Below, piece by piece: positions 1 through 6,075 of a DNA stretch of 6,849 bases. Within the stretch, counting starts at the first letter, position 1. Each line of letters starts with the position of its first letter. The notes beneath the pieces are model-generated. The model did not search any database, had not been told where the DNA came from, and saw nothing but the letters and a program-made list of their open reading frames with translations. The stretch lies in contig JAGWBL010000055.1 of assembly GCA_021295935.1 (NCBI GenBank), positions 1-6,849 of the forward strand, written 5' to 3'. This DNA comes from Pseudomonadales bacterium. Its GTDB lineage: Bacteria; Pseudomonadota; Gammaproteobacteria; Pseudomonadales; Azotimanducaceae. Made by a program: the position numbers and the translations under genes.

Positions 1-180
1 CTCCTCTCCGCGTGCCAGGCCCACCTAGCCAGCGACCTTCAGTTCGAATGCGGTTGGCTGACCCGGCGCCAACCCACACCCGAGTTGAATCAAAGCCGAG
101 CCAACCGTTCCCCAAGCGACCAGACTGCGAAATGCGCCCTGCTTGCGGGCGCCGATGCGCCTCGACGCTCGAAGACTCAT
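1..180 (-). pseudogene. 5' end of a lolB-like gene, interrupted by an in-frame TAG (possible pseudogene)
   Basis: An ATG at 178-180 (minus strand) opens a reading frame of 51 codons that ends at a TAG at 25-27, after which the same frame stays open to the window edge. A GGAG ribosome binding site lies 7 nt upstream of the ATG (188-191). The N-terminus is basic (about seven Arg/Lys in the first 18 residues), followed by a hydrophobic stretch up to Cys35 (context IQLGC). This resembles a lipoprotein signal, although the residues before the Cys are a poor lipobox. Residues 45-51 (FELKVAG), the TAG, then VGLARGEE resemble the first beta strand of the outer-membrane lipoprotein receptor LolB (pattern like WQINGKVGIR in Pseudomonas, from memory), with the stop where Lys/Arg is expected; AAG to TAG is one change. 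In several Gammaproteobacteria lolB lies divergent from hemA, which fits. The LolB identity is an inference. Alternatives are a real 51-residue ORF, a sequencing error, or an unrelated gene. Confidence 0.4.
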
Positions 181-187
181 GAATGAA

Positions 188-191
188 CTCC
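188..191 (-). promoter_or_regulatory. Ribosome binding site of the leftward lolB-like gene
   Basis: On the minus strand the sequence reads GGAG, then 7 nt, then ATG. This is near-ideal Shine-Dalgarno spacing. It is the main reason for believing that translation really starts at 180 on the minus strand despite the early stop codon. Confidence 0.5.
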
Positions 192-280
192 GAAGTCACG
201 ATCCCGCGAACCAACAACTGCCTGCGCTCCGTTCCAGGTTCCGCCCGGTGCAATTGCCTTGTTCACCACGTTGCGTTCCA

Positions 281-308
281 TTGAGACTGCTGCGAGCGAA
301 AGTATCAT
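281..308 (+). promoter_or_regulatory. Sigma-70-type promoter for the hemA-prfA-prmC-moeB operon
   Basis: TTGAGA (281-286, five of six matches to TTGACA) is separated by 16 nt from TATCAT (303-308, five of six matches to TATAAT). Transcription would start around 314-316, which is 29-31 nt before the ATG at 345 and just after the in-frame ATG at 312. The position therefore both explains expression of the rightward operon and argues for the downstream hemA start. No equally good promoter was found on the other strand for the divergent gene. The assignment rests on consensus matching only. Confidence 0.6.
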
Positions 309-344
309 GACATGCCGGAAAGCAGGGATCCCTTGACCCTCAAC

Positions 345-1598
345 ATGCCTCTCTTGGCGTACGGAATCAACCACCGCTCCGCATCCTTGGACATACGTGA
401 GAAATTCGTGATTCCTCGTGCCAGATTGCCCGACGCGAGCTCCTCACTTAGAGAGACGGTTCCCGAACTGCAGGAGTTCGTCATCGTGTGCACCTGCAAT
501 CGTACGGAAGTGCATTGCGTCACCGATCGTGCCGACGTTTCAGAGTTGAAATCCTGGCTTGCCTCGGAGTGTCAACTGAGCTGCGAACTGCTGGATCAGG
601 TGTGCTACCCGCACTGGGACCTCGAAGCTGTACGGCACGTGATGCGTGTTGGATCCGGCCTCGATTCACTGGTGTTGGGCGAGCCCCAGATTCTCGGTCA
701 GCTGAAGAGCGCCTATGCAGTTGCGCAACAACAGGGTTCCATGGGCAGGCAGCTGGAACGTCTGGCGACCGCAGTTTGGTCAGTAGCGAAGAGAGTCCGG
801 TCCCAGACATACATCGGCTCAAATCCCGTGTCCGTCGCTTCGACGGCGACGAGACTGACCGAGCAACTACTGCCTGACATGGGTTCGGCGAGAGTCCTGC
901 TCCTGGGTGCGGGTTCGAACGTCCGACGACTGGTTCGCCATCTGCAGGCAGCGGGATGCAGGGACGTTTGCATTGCCAATCGAACCCTGACGCGAGCTCA
1001 GCAGCTGGCCGCGGCAACGGGAGGGACTGCTCTCCCTCTGAACGCGATCGACGATGAACTCCCCCGTTTCGACGTTGTCATTTCCTCAACTGGCAGCACG
1101 AACCCGTTGCGCCACCAAGACCACGTGAGACGTGCCATCCGTTCGCGAAGCGGCCGGTCCATGGTGATCATTGACCTCGGCGTGCCCCGAGACGTGGAGC
1201 CGGCAACTGCTGCCCTCAGAGGAGTACACCTGTATTCCATCGATGACCTGTCAGATGTGATCGACATCAACTTGGAAGAGCGAAGACAGGCGGCAGAACA
1301 GGCCGCGGAGTTGATCGATCAAGCGATTCAGGAATACGAGCGCGCTGAGCGCATCGCGGGAGCCAACGCACTACTGGGCAGGTATCGAGACCGCAACGAG
1401 AGCATTCGATTGACGCTATTGGCGGCCGCCAACGACAAGCTTGCGGCAGGAGCGTCCGCCGCCGAAGTCATGAATCGGCTCAGCAAGGACTTGACCAACA
1501 AGCTCACGCATGGTCCGACGATGGTGATACGCGAGGCAAGCGCGAACGGTGATCATCGTCTGCTCGAACTGCTCGAAGCGGTACACACCAGGGACTAA
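345..1598 (+). CDS. hemA: Glutamyl-tRNA reductase
   Basis: HemA catalyses the NADPH-dependent reduction of glutamyl-tRNA(Glu) to glutamate-1-semialdehyde, the first committed step of C5-pathway tetrapyrrole synthesis, in the cytoplasm. From this start the protein has 417 residues, about the length of the E. coli enzyme (418). The N-terminus (LLAYGINHRSASLDIREK) is typical. The catalytic motif is TCNRTE with nucleophile Cys51. The conserved catalytic-domain block GLDSLVLGEPQILGQ follows, then the nucleotide-binding motif GAGSN (188-192), IANRT, and the C-terminal dimerisation helix ending in the LTNKLTHGPT motif. An in-frame ATG at 312 would add 11 residues, but it lies upstream of the predicted transcription start and the added residues are not part of the family N-terminus, so 345 is preferred. 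Its ribosome binding site is poor (AGGGA 16 nt upstream). The residue two before the catalytic Cys is Cys49, where Ser is usual. It is the first gene of the operon, 3 nt before prfA. Confidence 0.97.
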   Translation: MPLLAYGINHRSASLDIREKFVIPRARLPDASSSLRETVPELQEFVIVCTCNRTEVHCVTDRADVSELKSWLASECQLSCELLDQVCYPHWDLEAVRHVMRVGSGLDSLVLGEPQILGQLKSAYAVAQQQGSMGRQLERLATAVWSVAKRVRSQTYIGSNPVSVASTATRLTEQLLPDMGSARVLLLGAGSNVRRLVRHLQAAGCRDVCIANRTLTRAQQLAAATGGTALPLNAIDDELPRFDVVISSTGSTNPLRHQDHVRRAIRSRSGRSMVIIDLGVPRDVEPATAALRGVHLYSIDDLSDVIDINLEERRQAAEQAAELIDQAIQEYERAERIAGANALLGRYRDRNESIRLTLLAAANDKLAAGASAAEVMNRLSKDLTNKLTHGPTMVIREASANGDHRLLELLEAVHTRD

Positions 1599-1601
1599 GC
1601 C

Positions 1602-2717
1602 ATGCGTCAGGCACTGTCCTGGATCGCTCCGCGCATGGAGGAGATCAGGTTTCGGCATGAGGAGTTGACTCGTCGGCTCGGAGAGCCGGAAGTGGTCAGC
1701 GATCGCAAGCTCTTTCCACAGCTGTCGAAGGAGTACGCGCAGCTGGACCCGATTGTGCGCGCCTGGCAGGAGTGCGAGTCCATTCAGATTCAGATGCATG
1801 AGGCTGAGGAACTCCTGGAGAGCGATGACGGCGAGCTGAAAGAGCTGGGCCGATCGACTCTCGACGACCTCCAACCCCGCCTGCAGCAAGCATCCGACGC
1901 GTTGGAACTCATGCTTCTTCCGCCGGATCCCACTGACGGGCGAAGCGCCTATCTCGAGATCCGGGCCGGCACTGGCGGAAAGGAAGCGGCGCTGTTTGCA
2001 GCGGACTTGCTCCAGATGTACCAACGCTACGCAGCCGCCCGGGGATGGAACGAGGAAATCCTCAGCTCAAGGCCGTCGGAAAGCGACGGCTATTGGCATG
2101 TGATCTGTCGTTTGGACGGACAGGGAGTCTACGAGCGACTCAAGTTCGAATCGGGTGCGCACCGTGTCCAACGGGTGCCGAAGACCGAATCCCAAGGCCG
2201 AATCCACACCTCCGCCTGCACCGTGGCTGTCATGGCGGAAGCCGACCCGGTGGACGAGATTGAAATCGACTCGAAGGACCTGCGCGTCGAAACGTTCAAG
2301 TCGTCGGGCAAGGGTGGCCAACACGTCAACAAGACCGACTCGGCCGTGCGCCTTACCCACAAGCCTTCCGGCGTGGTAGTGGAGTGCCAGGAAGAACGCT
2401 CGCAACACATGAACAGGGCGCGCGCAATGGCACTCTTGCAAGCGAAACTGTTTGCAAGCGCGCGCGAGAAGCAGGAGTCCGAAGAGAGCGCCCTGCGAAA
2501 GGCGCTTGTGGGGTCGGGCGATCGCTCCCAACGCATCCGCACCTACAACTTCCCGCAGGGACGGGTCACCGATCACCGAGCGAACATCACCCTCTACAAG
2601 CTTGACGACGTGCTGGAAGGTTCGCTCGACGATCTCATAGACCCTCTGATAAAACGGAGTCATGCAGAGCGACTCAGCCAGGTCCGATCCCAAGGCCGCG
2701 ATGCGGCCTCAGCCTGA
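1602..2717 (+). CDS. prfA: Peptide chain release factor 1 (RF1)
   Basis: RF1 recognises UAA and UAG in the ribosomal A site and triggers peptidyl-tRNA hydrolysis. The 371-residue protein has the usual family layout: an N-terminal helical domain (about 1-110), the GTGGKEAALFA block, a codon-recognition domain with the RF1-type PxT tripeptide (Pro193-Lys194-Thr195), which separates it from RF2 (SPF), and the catalytic GGQ loop at 238-240. The C-terminal block with GSGDRSQRIRTYNFPQGRVTDHR is also typical. The ATG at 1602 has an AGGGA ribosome binding site 7 nt upstream (1590-1594), inside the hemA end. Gln240 of GGQ is the expected methylation target of PrmC, encoded directly downstream. The residue before GGQ is Lys237 (GKGGQ), where most RF1 proteins I recall have Ala. 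TAG stops are used in this window (dacA), consistent with an active RF1. Confidence 0.98.
   Translation: MRQALSWIAPRMEEIRFRHEELTRRLGEPEVVSDRKLFPQLSKEYAQLDPIVRAWQECESIQIQMHEAEELLESDDGELKELGRSTLDDLQPRLQQASDALELMLLPPDPTDGRSAYLEIRAGTGGKEAALFAADLLQMYQRYAAARGWNEEILSSRPSESDGYWHVICRLDGQGVYERLKFESGAHRVQRVPKTESQGRIHTSACTVAVMAEADPVDEIEIDSKDLRVETFKSSGKGGQHVNKTDSAVRLTHKPSGVVVECQEERSQHMNRARAMALLQAKLFASAREKQESEESALRKALVGSGDRSQRIRTYNFPQGRVTDHRANITLYKLDDVLEGSLDDLIDPLIKRSHAERLSQVRSQGRDAASA
2692..2695 (+). promoter_or_regulatory. Ribosome binding site favouring the prmC start at 2701
   Basis: AAGG lies 5 nt before the ATG at 2701, within the prfA coding region. The competing ATG at 2662 has a GGAG only 2 nt upstream (2656-2659), which is too close for normal initiation. 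The spacing therefore supports 2701, although the upstream start remains possible. Confidence 0.45.
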
Positions 2718-3549
2718 GGACGTCCAGAACCTTTCGTCAGGCACGACAAGCCTCGCGCATGCGTTCGCGATGGCGCGGCACCGACTCGGCGAACGGGAAG
2801 CGTGCGCACTGTTTCGAGATCTGCTTTCAATCTCACGCACGAAAATCGCGGCGAACCCTGATCAACTCTTGGACGACGGAGATGTGGCCAAGCTGACATC
2901 GAGCATCGTTCGCCGATGCCGGGGAGAGCCGCTCGCTTACGTAACGGGCCGCCGCGGGTTCCGAACCATCGAGCTTGCTGTTGGCCCATCGGTGCTCATC
3001 CCGCGTTGGGAAACCGAGGAGCTTGTTCAGATGGCCCTGGAGCACATCGCTTCAAGTTCCCGCGTGCTCGATCTCGGCACCGGATCCGGCTGCATCGCAC
3101 TGGCAATTCGCAAGGAAACCGGCGCAGATGTCACAGCTTCCGACGTCTCCGCTCCTGGACTCGAAGTCTGCAGGTGCAATGCCGAGACGCTCGGACTCGG
3201 AATTCAATTGGTCCAGTCTTGCTGGTACGAGTCCATCGACGGCATCTTTGACGTCATCGTCAGCAACCCACCCTACGTGGAGTCGGACGACCCGCATTTT
3301 CAATGTGGCGATCTACTCCACGAGCCTCGATTGGCGCTCGACGGCGGACCCGATGGGCTCGCTGGCTTGAGACATGTCGTAGCGGGCGCTCCCGCCCACC
3401 TCTCCGAGGGCGGCCGGTTGCTTGTGGAGCACGGTTGCGACCAACAGACCCAGGTGCAGCTCCTGTTCACAGCCGCGGGATTTGCCGACATCGCGACTCA
3501 CCACGACCTCGGTGGATTGCCCCGCGTGACCCAGGGGGCCCTTCCGTGA
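2701..3549 (+). CDS. prmC: Release factor glutamine N5-methyltransferase
   Basis: PrmC (HemK) uses S-adenosylmethionine to methylate the side-chain amide of the glutamine in the GGQ motif of release factors RF1 and RF2, raising termination efficiency. From this start it has 282 residues (E. coli 277). An N-terminal helical bundle precedes the LIPRWETEELV linker. A Rossmann methyltransferase core follows, with SAM-binding motif I DLGTGSG (124-130) and the family hallmark NPPY (189-192), which holds the substrate glutamine. After it comes the EPRLALDGGPDGL block seen in PrmC. The linker is usually LIPRPETE, so the Trp is a departure. An in-frame ATG at 2662 would give 295 residues and a 56-nt overlap with prfA. 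The chosen start overlaps prfA by 17 nt and has the better ribosome binding site. The stop overlaps the next start as GTGA, suggesting translational coupling to moeB. Confidence 0.95.
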   Translation: MRPQPEDVQNLSSGTTSLAHAFAMARHRLGEREACALFRDLLSISRTKIAANPDQLLDDGDVAKLTSSIVRRCRGEPLAYVTGRRGFRTIELAVGPSVLIPRWETEELVQMALEHIASSSRVLDLGTGSGCIALAIRKETGADVTASDVSAPGLEVCRCNAETLGLGIQLVQSCWYESIDGIFDVIVSNPPYVESDDPHFQCGDLLHEPRLALDGGPDGLAGLRHVVAGAPAHLSEGGRLLVEHGCDQQTQVQLLFTAAGFADIATHHDLGGLPRVTQGALP

Positions 3550-4295
3550 GAGATGCAGAGCTGGTTCGATACAGCAGGCAAATCCTGCTTCCGGAAGTGG
3601 ACATCGCCGGCCAGCAGAAGCTCCTTGACTCCCATGTACTGGTAATTGGTTGCGGCGGACTTGGATGTCCCGCCTCCATGTACCTTGCAGCCAGCGGAGT
3701 GGGAGAACTCACCCTGGTCGACTTTGACAGCGTCGAAGTCAGCAACCTGCAACGCCAAATCGCACACCTGGAATCGGACGTCGGACGGAACAAGGCGGTG
3801 TCAGCGGCTGAATCGCTGAGGAGCCTGAACCCCGCGACGAGAGTCTCGGCGATCGAACGCAAGCTCACATCCGATGAACTGAGCCGGCAGGTCCTGGCCT
3901 CGGACTTGGTCATCGACGCCACCGACAACTTCCGGAGTCGGCACGAGATAAACGGTGCTTGCGTTCGATCCAACACCCCGCTGGTGTCGGGTGCCGCGAT
4001 TCGCATGGAGGGCCAGGTGGCAGCCTTTGATGCGCGGAGCGAAACATCTCCTTGCTACCGCTGCCTTCACGACGATCAGGGCGAACTCGATCAGAACTGC
4101 TCCGAGCGAGGCGTGCTCTCGCCGATCGTCGGCGTCATCGGCACGATCCAGGCCATGGAGGCCATCAAGATGCTGGCTGGCATCGGCGACGGGCTCGTCG
4201 GCTACGTGCTCGCCATCGACGGCAGGCGAATGGAAGTTCGCAAGCTCAGGCTGTACCGGCAACCCACCTGTCCGGTGTGTAGCGGACAGAGCTGA
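3546..4295 (+). CDS. moeB: Molybdopterin-synthase adenylyltransferase (MoeB/ThiF/HesA family E1-like enzyme)
   Basis: The 249-residue protein, the same length as E. coli MoeB, activates the C-terminal Gly-Gly of a ubiquitin-like sulfur carrier (MoaD, possibly also ThiS) by adenylation with ATP, in the cytoplasm. The nucleotide-binding motif is GCGGLG (35-40). DFDSVEVSNLQRQ (59-71) carries the arginine expected at the active site (Arg70), and Lys83 and Asp127 (in DATDN) match E. coli Lys86 and Asp130. Zinc-binding pairs are CYRC (Cys170, Cys173) and CPVC (Cys242, Cys245). Cys185 lies at the position of the conserved family cysteine. The GTG start at 3546 overlaps the prmC stop by 4 nt and gives the expected N-terminus (LVRYSRQILLPE). 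The frame is open further upstream, but that part is only prmC in another frame. The last 50 nt overlap lipB on the opposite strand. ThiF and HesA are close relatives; the operon position after prmC favours moeB. Confidence 0.9.
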   Translation: MRDAELVRYSRQILLPEVDIAGQQKLLDSHVLVIGCGGLGCPASMYLAASGVGELTLVDFDSVEVSNLQRQIAHLESDVGRNKAVSAAESLRSLNPATRVSAIERKLTSDELSRQVLASDLVIDATDNFRSRHEINGACVRSNTPLVSGAAIRMEGQVAAFDARSETSPCYRCLHDDQGELDQNCSERGVLSPIVGVIGTIQAMEAIKMLAGIGDGLVGYVLAIDGRRMEVRKLRLYRQPTCPVCSGQS

Positions 4296-4923
4296 ATCCG
4301 AACAGATCACGCACGTGGTGTGCGAGCGCACGTCCGACAGTGTGCAGCGACTCGACCTCCGCAAGCTCCGAGAGTTGCGTCACCGCGAGGTTAGCCATCC
4401 CGCAAGGATTGATGCTGTGGAACGGCGTGGGATCCATCGACACGTTGAACGCGAGTCCGTGATAGGTGCACCCACGTCGAATCCGAATGCCCAAGGCCCC
4501 AATCTTGGCTGTTCGGACATAGACGCCGGGCCGTCCATCCCACCGCTCACCGATGACGCCATGATCCGCTAGCACGAGAATCATGCATTCTTCAATGCGC
4601 CTGACGAACTCGTGCACCTTCACCTGCATGCGGCACAAGTCGAACAGCGCGTATCCCACCACCTGCCCCGGACCGTGATAGGTCACTTGGCCACCACGGT
4701 CTGTCCGAACCACCGGAATGTCCCCGGGAGCAAGCAAGTGTTCGGGCTTGGCCACCTGGCCCAGCGTATAAACGGGGTCGTGCTCCACGAGCCAGAATTC
4801 GTCGGGTGTGGCGTGCGTGCGCGTTTGCGTGAAATCCCGCATGGCACGCCAAATCGGCTCGTAGGCCCGGCGTCCCAACTCCCGAACCAGCAGTGTCCGC
4901 GACTCCGTGGATGAACTACTCAA
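4246..4923 (-). CDS. lipB: Octanoyl-[acyl-carrier-protein]:protein N-octanoyltransferase
   Basis: LipB moves octanoate from acyl carrier protein to the lysine of lipoyl domains (such as those of pyruvate dehydrogenase and the glycine cleavage H protein), the first step of endogenous lipoate synthesis, in the cytoplasm. The 225-residue protein (E. coli 213) contains RGGQVTYHGPGQ (76-87), the active-site Lys140 in AKIGALGIRIRRGC, YHGLAFNV (154-161), and the thiol nucleophile Cys174 in NPCG. The start is a TTG at 4921-4923 overlapping the dacA stop by 8 nt. It is the best fit because the conserved region (LLVRELGRRAYEP) begins at residue 11. Another in-frame TTG at 5001 would add 26 residues and an 86-nt overlap. 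The ribosome binding site is weak (CGGA 7 nt away), so translation probably depends on coupling to dacA. The ybeD gene found between dacA and lipB in E. coli is absent. No lipA is visible. Confidence 0.95.
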   Translation of the reverse strand: MSSSSTESRTLLVRELGRRAYEPIWRAMRDFTQTRTHATPDEFWLVEHDPVYTLGQVAKPEHLLAPGDIPVVRTDRGGQVTYHGPGQVVGYALFDLCRMQVKVHEFVRRIEECMILVLADHGVIGERWDGRPGVYVRTAKIGALGIRIRRGCTYHGLAFNVSMDPTPFHSINPCGMANLAVTQLSELAEVESLHTVGRALAHHVRDLFGFSSVRYTPDRWVAGTA

Positions 4924-6073
4924 ACAGGGATCCGAACCAACGGCCGATGGACTCGAGGCTCCTGGAAAAGAATCCCGATTCCTCGACCTCCCATTCAGCA
5001 ATGACCCGTACCGTCGCGAAAACCTCGTCTTCGATCTTCAGTCGAAGCGTTCCCAGCTCCTGTCCCTGACTGATCGGCGCCATAGTCTCCTCCGCGGTTT
5101 CGACCTCGGCTTCAAGCTGGTTGGCCCTTCCACGCCAGTAGGTTCCCGTGAGCGGCGTGCCGATGACGAGCCAGACTTCGTTCTCGGTTCCGAAAGAGAC
5201 TCGGGCCGTGCTTACCACCTCCGACCCGTCATAGACCTCACGCGTCTCGAAAGTCCGAAATCCGTAGCTCAACAGCTTCTTCGTGTCCCTGATCCGGGAT
5301 TCTTCGCTGTCGGCGCCTAGCACCACAGTGACGAGCCGCATGCCGGAGCGTTCCGCCGACGCGGCCAGGCAGAACCCCGCCGCATCGGTGTATCCGGTCT
5401 TGATTCCATCAACGGACTTGTCCAGAAAGAGCAAGCGGTTGCGATTGGGTTGATGGATGTCGTTGAAGGTGAATTCGGTTTGCTTGTAGAGGGCGTAATG
5501 ATCCGGAAAGTCACGAATCAGGGAGATGCTGAGAATCGCCATGTCTCGGGCCGTGGAAACATGGCCGTCGTCCGGCAATCCGGTCGAGTTGAGGAAGTAA
5601 GAATTGGTCATCCCAAGTGAGAGCGTGTACTGATTCATCATTTCCGCGAACGCCGGCTCGCTCCCGGCGACGTGTTCGGCTAGCGCGACACTTGCATCGT
5701 TTCCGGACTGCACGACCATGCCCATCACCAGGTCCTGGAACATCACTTCAGTGCCTTCCTTGATGAACATCTTGGATCCGGGCGTCTTCCACGCATTAAC
5801 GCTGACCGGAACGAGTTCATCCTTGCTCACCCGCCCGGCATCCAGCTCGGCCGCCCCAACATAGCTCGACATGATCTTGGTGAGACTTGCCGGGGGTTTG
5901 GCTTCGTCACTGTTGAACTCGACAAGCACCCTGGCGGTTGTTGCATCCATCATGATGTAGCTGGAGGAATCCAGGGACGGCGGCCGCGGGATGATCACCG
6001 GGCTCTGTGCATCAGCCCAAAGAGTGAATCCGAGCAGTCCGGCCAGTGCGACGGATTGCAGTTGACGAAGCAT
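4916..6073 (-). CDS. dacA: D-alanyl-D-alanine carboxypeptidase, PBP5/6 type
   Basis: DacA removes the terminal D-alanine from peptidoglycan pentapeptides in the periplasm, limiting cross-linking and helping to keep cell shape. The 385-residue precursor has a signal peptide with a likely signal peptidase cut after Ala-Asp-Ala (19-21). The three penicillin-binding motifs are present: SLTK with nucleophile Ser62 and Lys65, SGN (122-124), and KTG (224-226). A PBP5-type C-terminal beta domain follows (about 280-360). The last 18 or so residues (SRSLESIGRWFGSLFE) look like the amphipathic helix that anchors these enzymes to the outer face of the inner membrane. The ATG has a GGAG ribosome binding site 5 nt upstream (6079-6082) and starts 2 nt after the rlpA stop. 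It ends in TAG, overlapping lipB. All expected catalytic residues are intact. Confidence 0.96.
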   Translation of the reverse strand: MLRQLQSVALAGLLGFTLWADAQSPVIIPRPPSLDSSSYIMMDATTARVLVEFNSDEAKPPASLTKIMSSYVGAAELDAGRVSKDELVPVSVNAWKTPGSKMFIKEGTEVMFQDLVMGMVVQSGNDASVALAEHVAGSEPAFAEMMNQYTLSLGMTNSYFLNSTGLPDDGHVSTARDMAILSISLIRDFPDHYALYKQTEFTFNDIHQPNRNRLLFLDKSVDGIKTGYTDAAGFCLAASAERSGMRLVTVVLGADSEESRIRDTKKLLSYGFRTFETREVYDGSEVVSTARVSFGTENEVWLVIGTPLTGTYWRGRANQLEAEVETAEETMAPISQGQELGTLRLKIEDEVFATVRVIAEWEVEESGFFSRSLESIGRWFGSLFE

Positions 6074-6075
6074 GG

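Noticed and set aside
177..374. A 65-codon minus-strand frame ending with an ATGA overlap at the lolB-like start
   Set aside because: The ATGA overlap is attractive, but the frame is antisense to the hemA start and its promoter, has no recognisable motif, and would put a gene in an otherwise normal divergent intergenic region.
1416..2693. Two roughly 200-codon minus-strand frames antisense to hemA/prfA (1416-2024 and 2067-2693)
   Set aside because: Both lie opposite highly conserved RF1 and HemA sequence, and neither translation resembles a known family.
3303..3545. Upstream in-frame extension of moeB to an ATG at 3303 (330 residues)
   Set aside because: The extra 81 residues are Arg/Pro-rich out-of-frame translation of prmC. 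The GTG at 3546 gives the exact family N-terminus and length.
4246..4420. Intrinsic terminator for either operon
   Set aside because: I looked for a GC-rich hairpin followed by a T-run on each strand around the convergence and found none.
4924..5001. Longer LipB from the TTG at 5001
   Set aside because: The added 26 residues are a shifted-frame reading of the conserved dacA C-terminus and would need an 86-nt overlap. The family N-terminus begins after the TTG at 4923.
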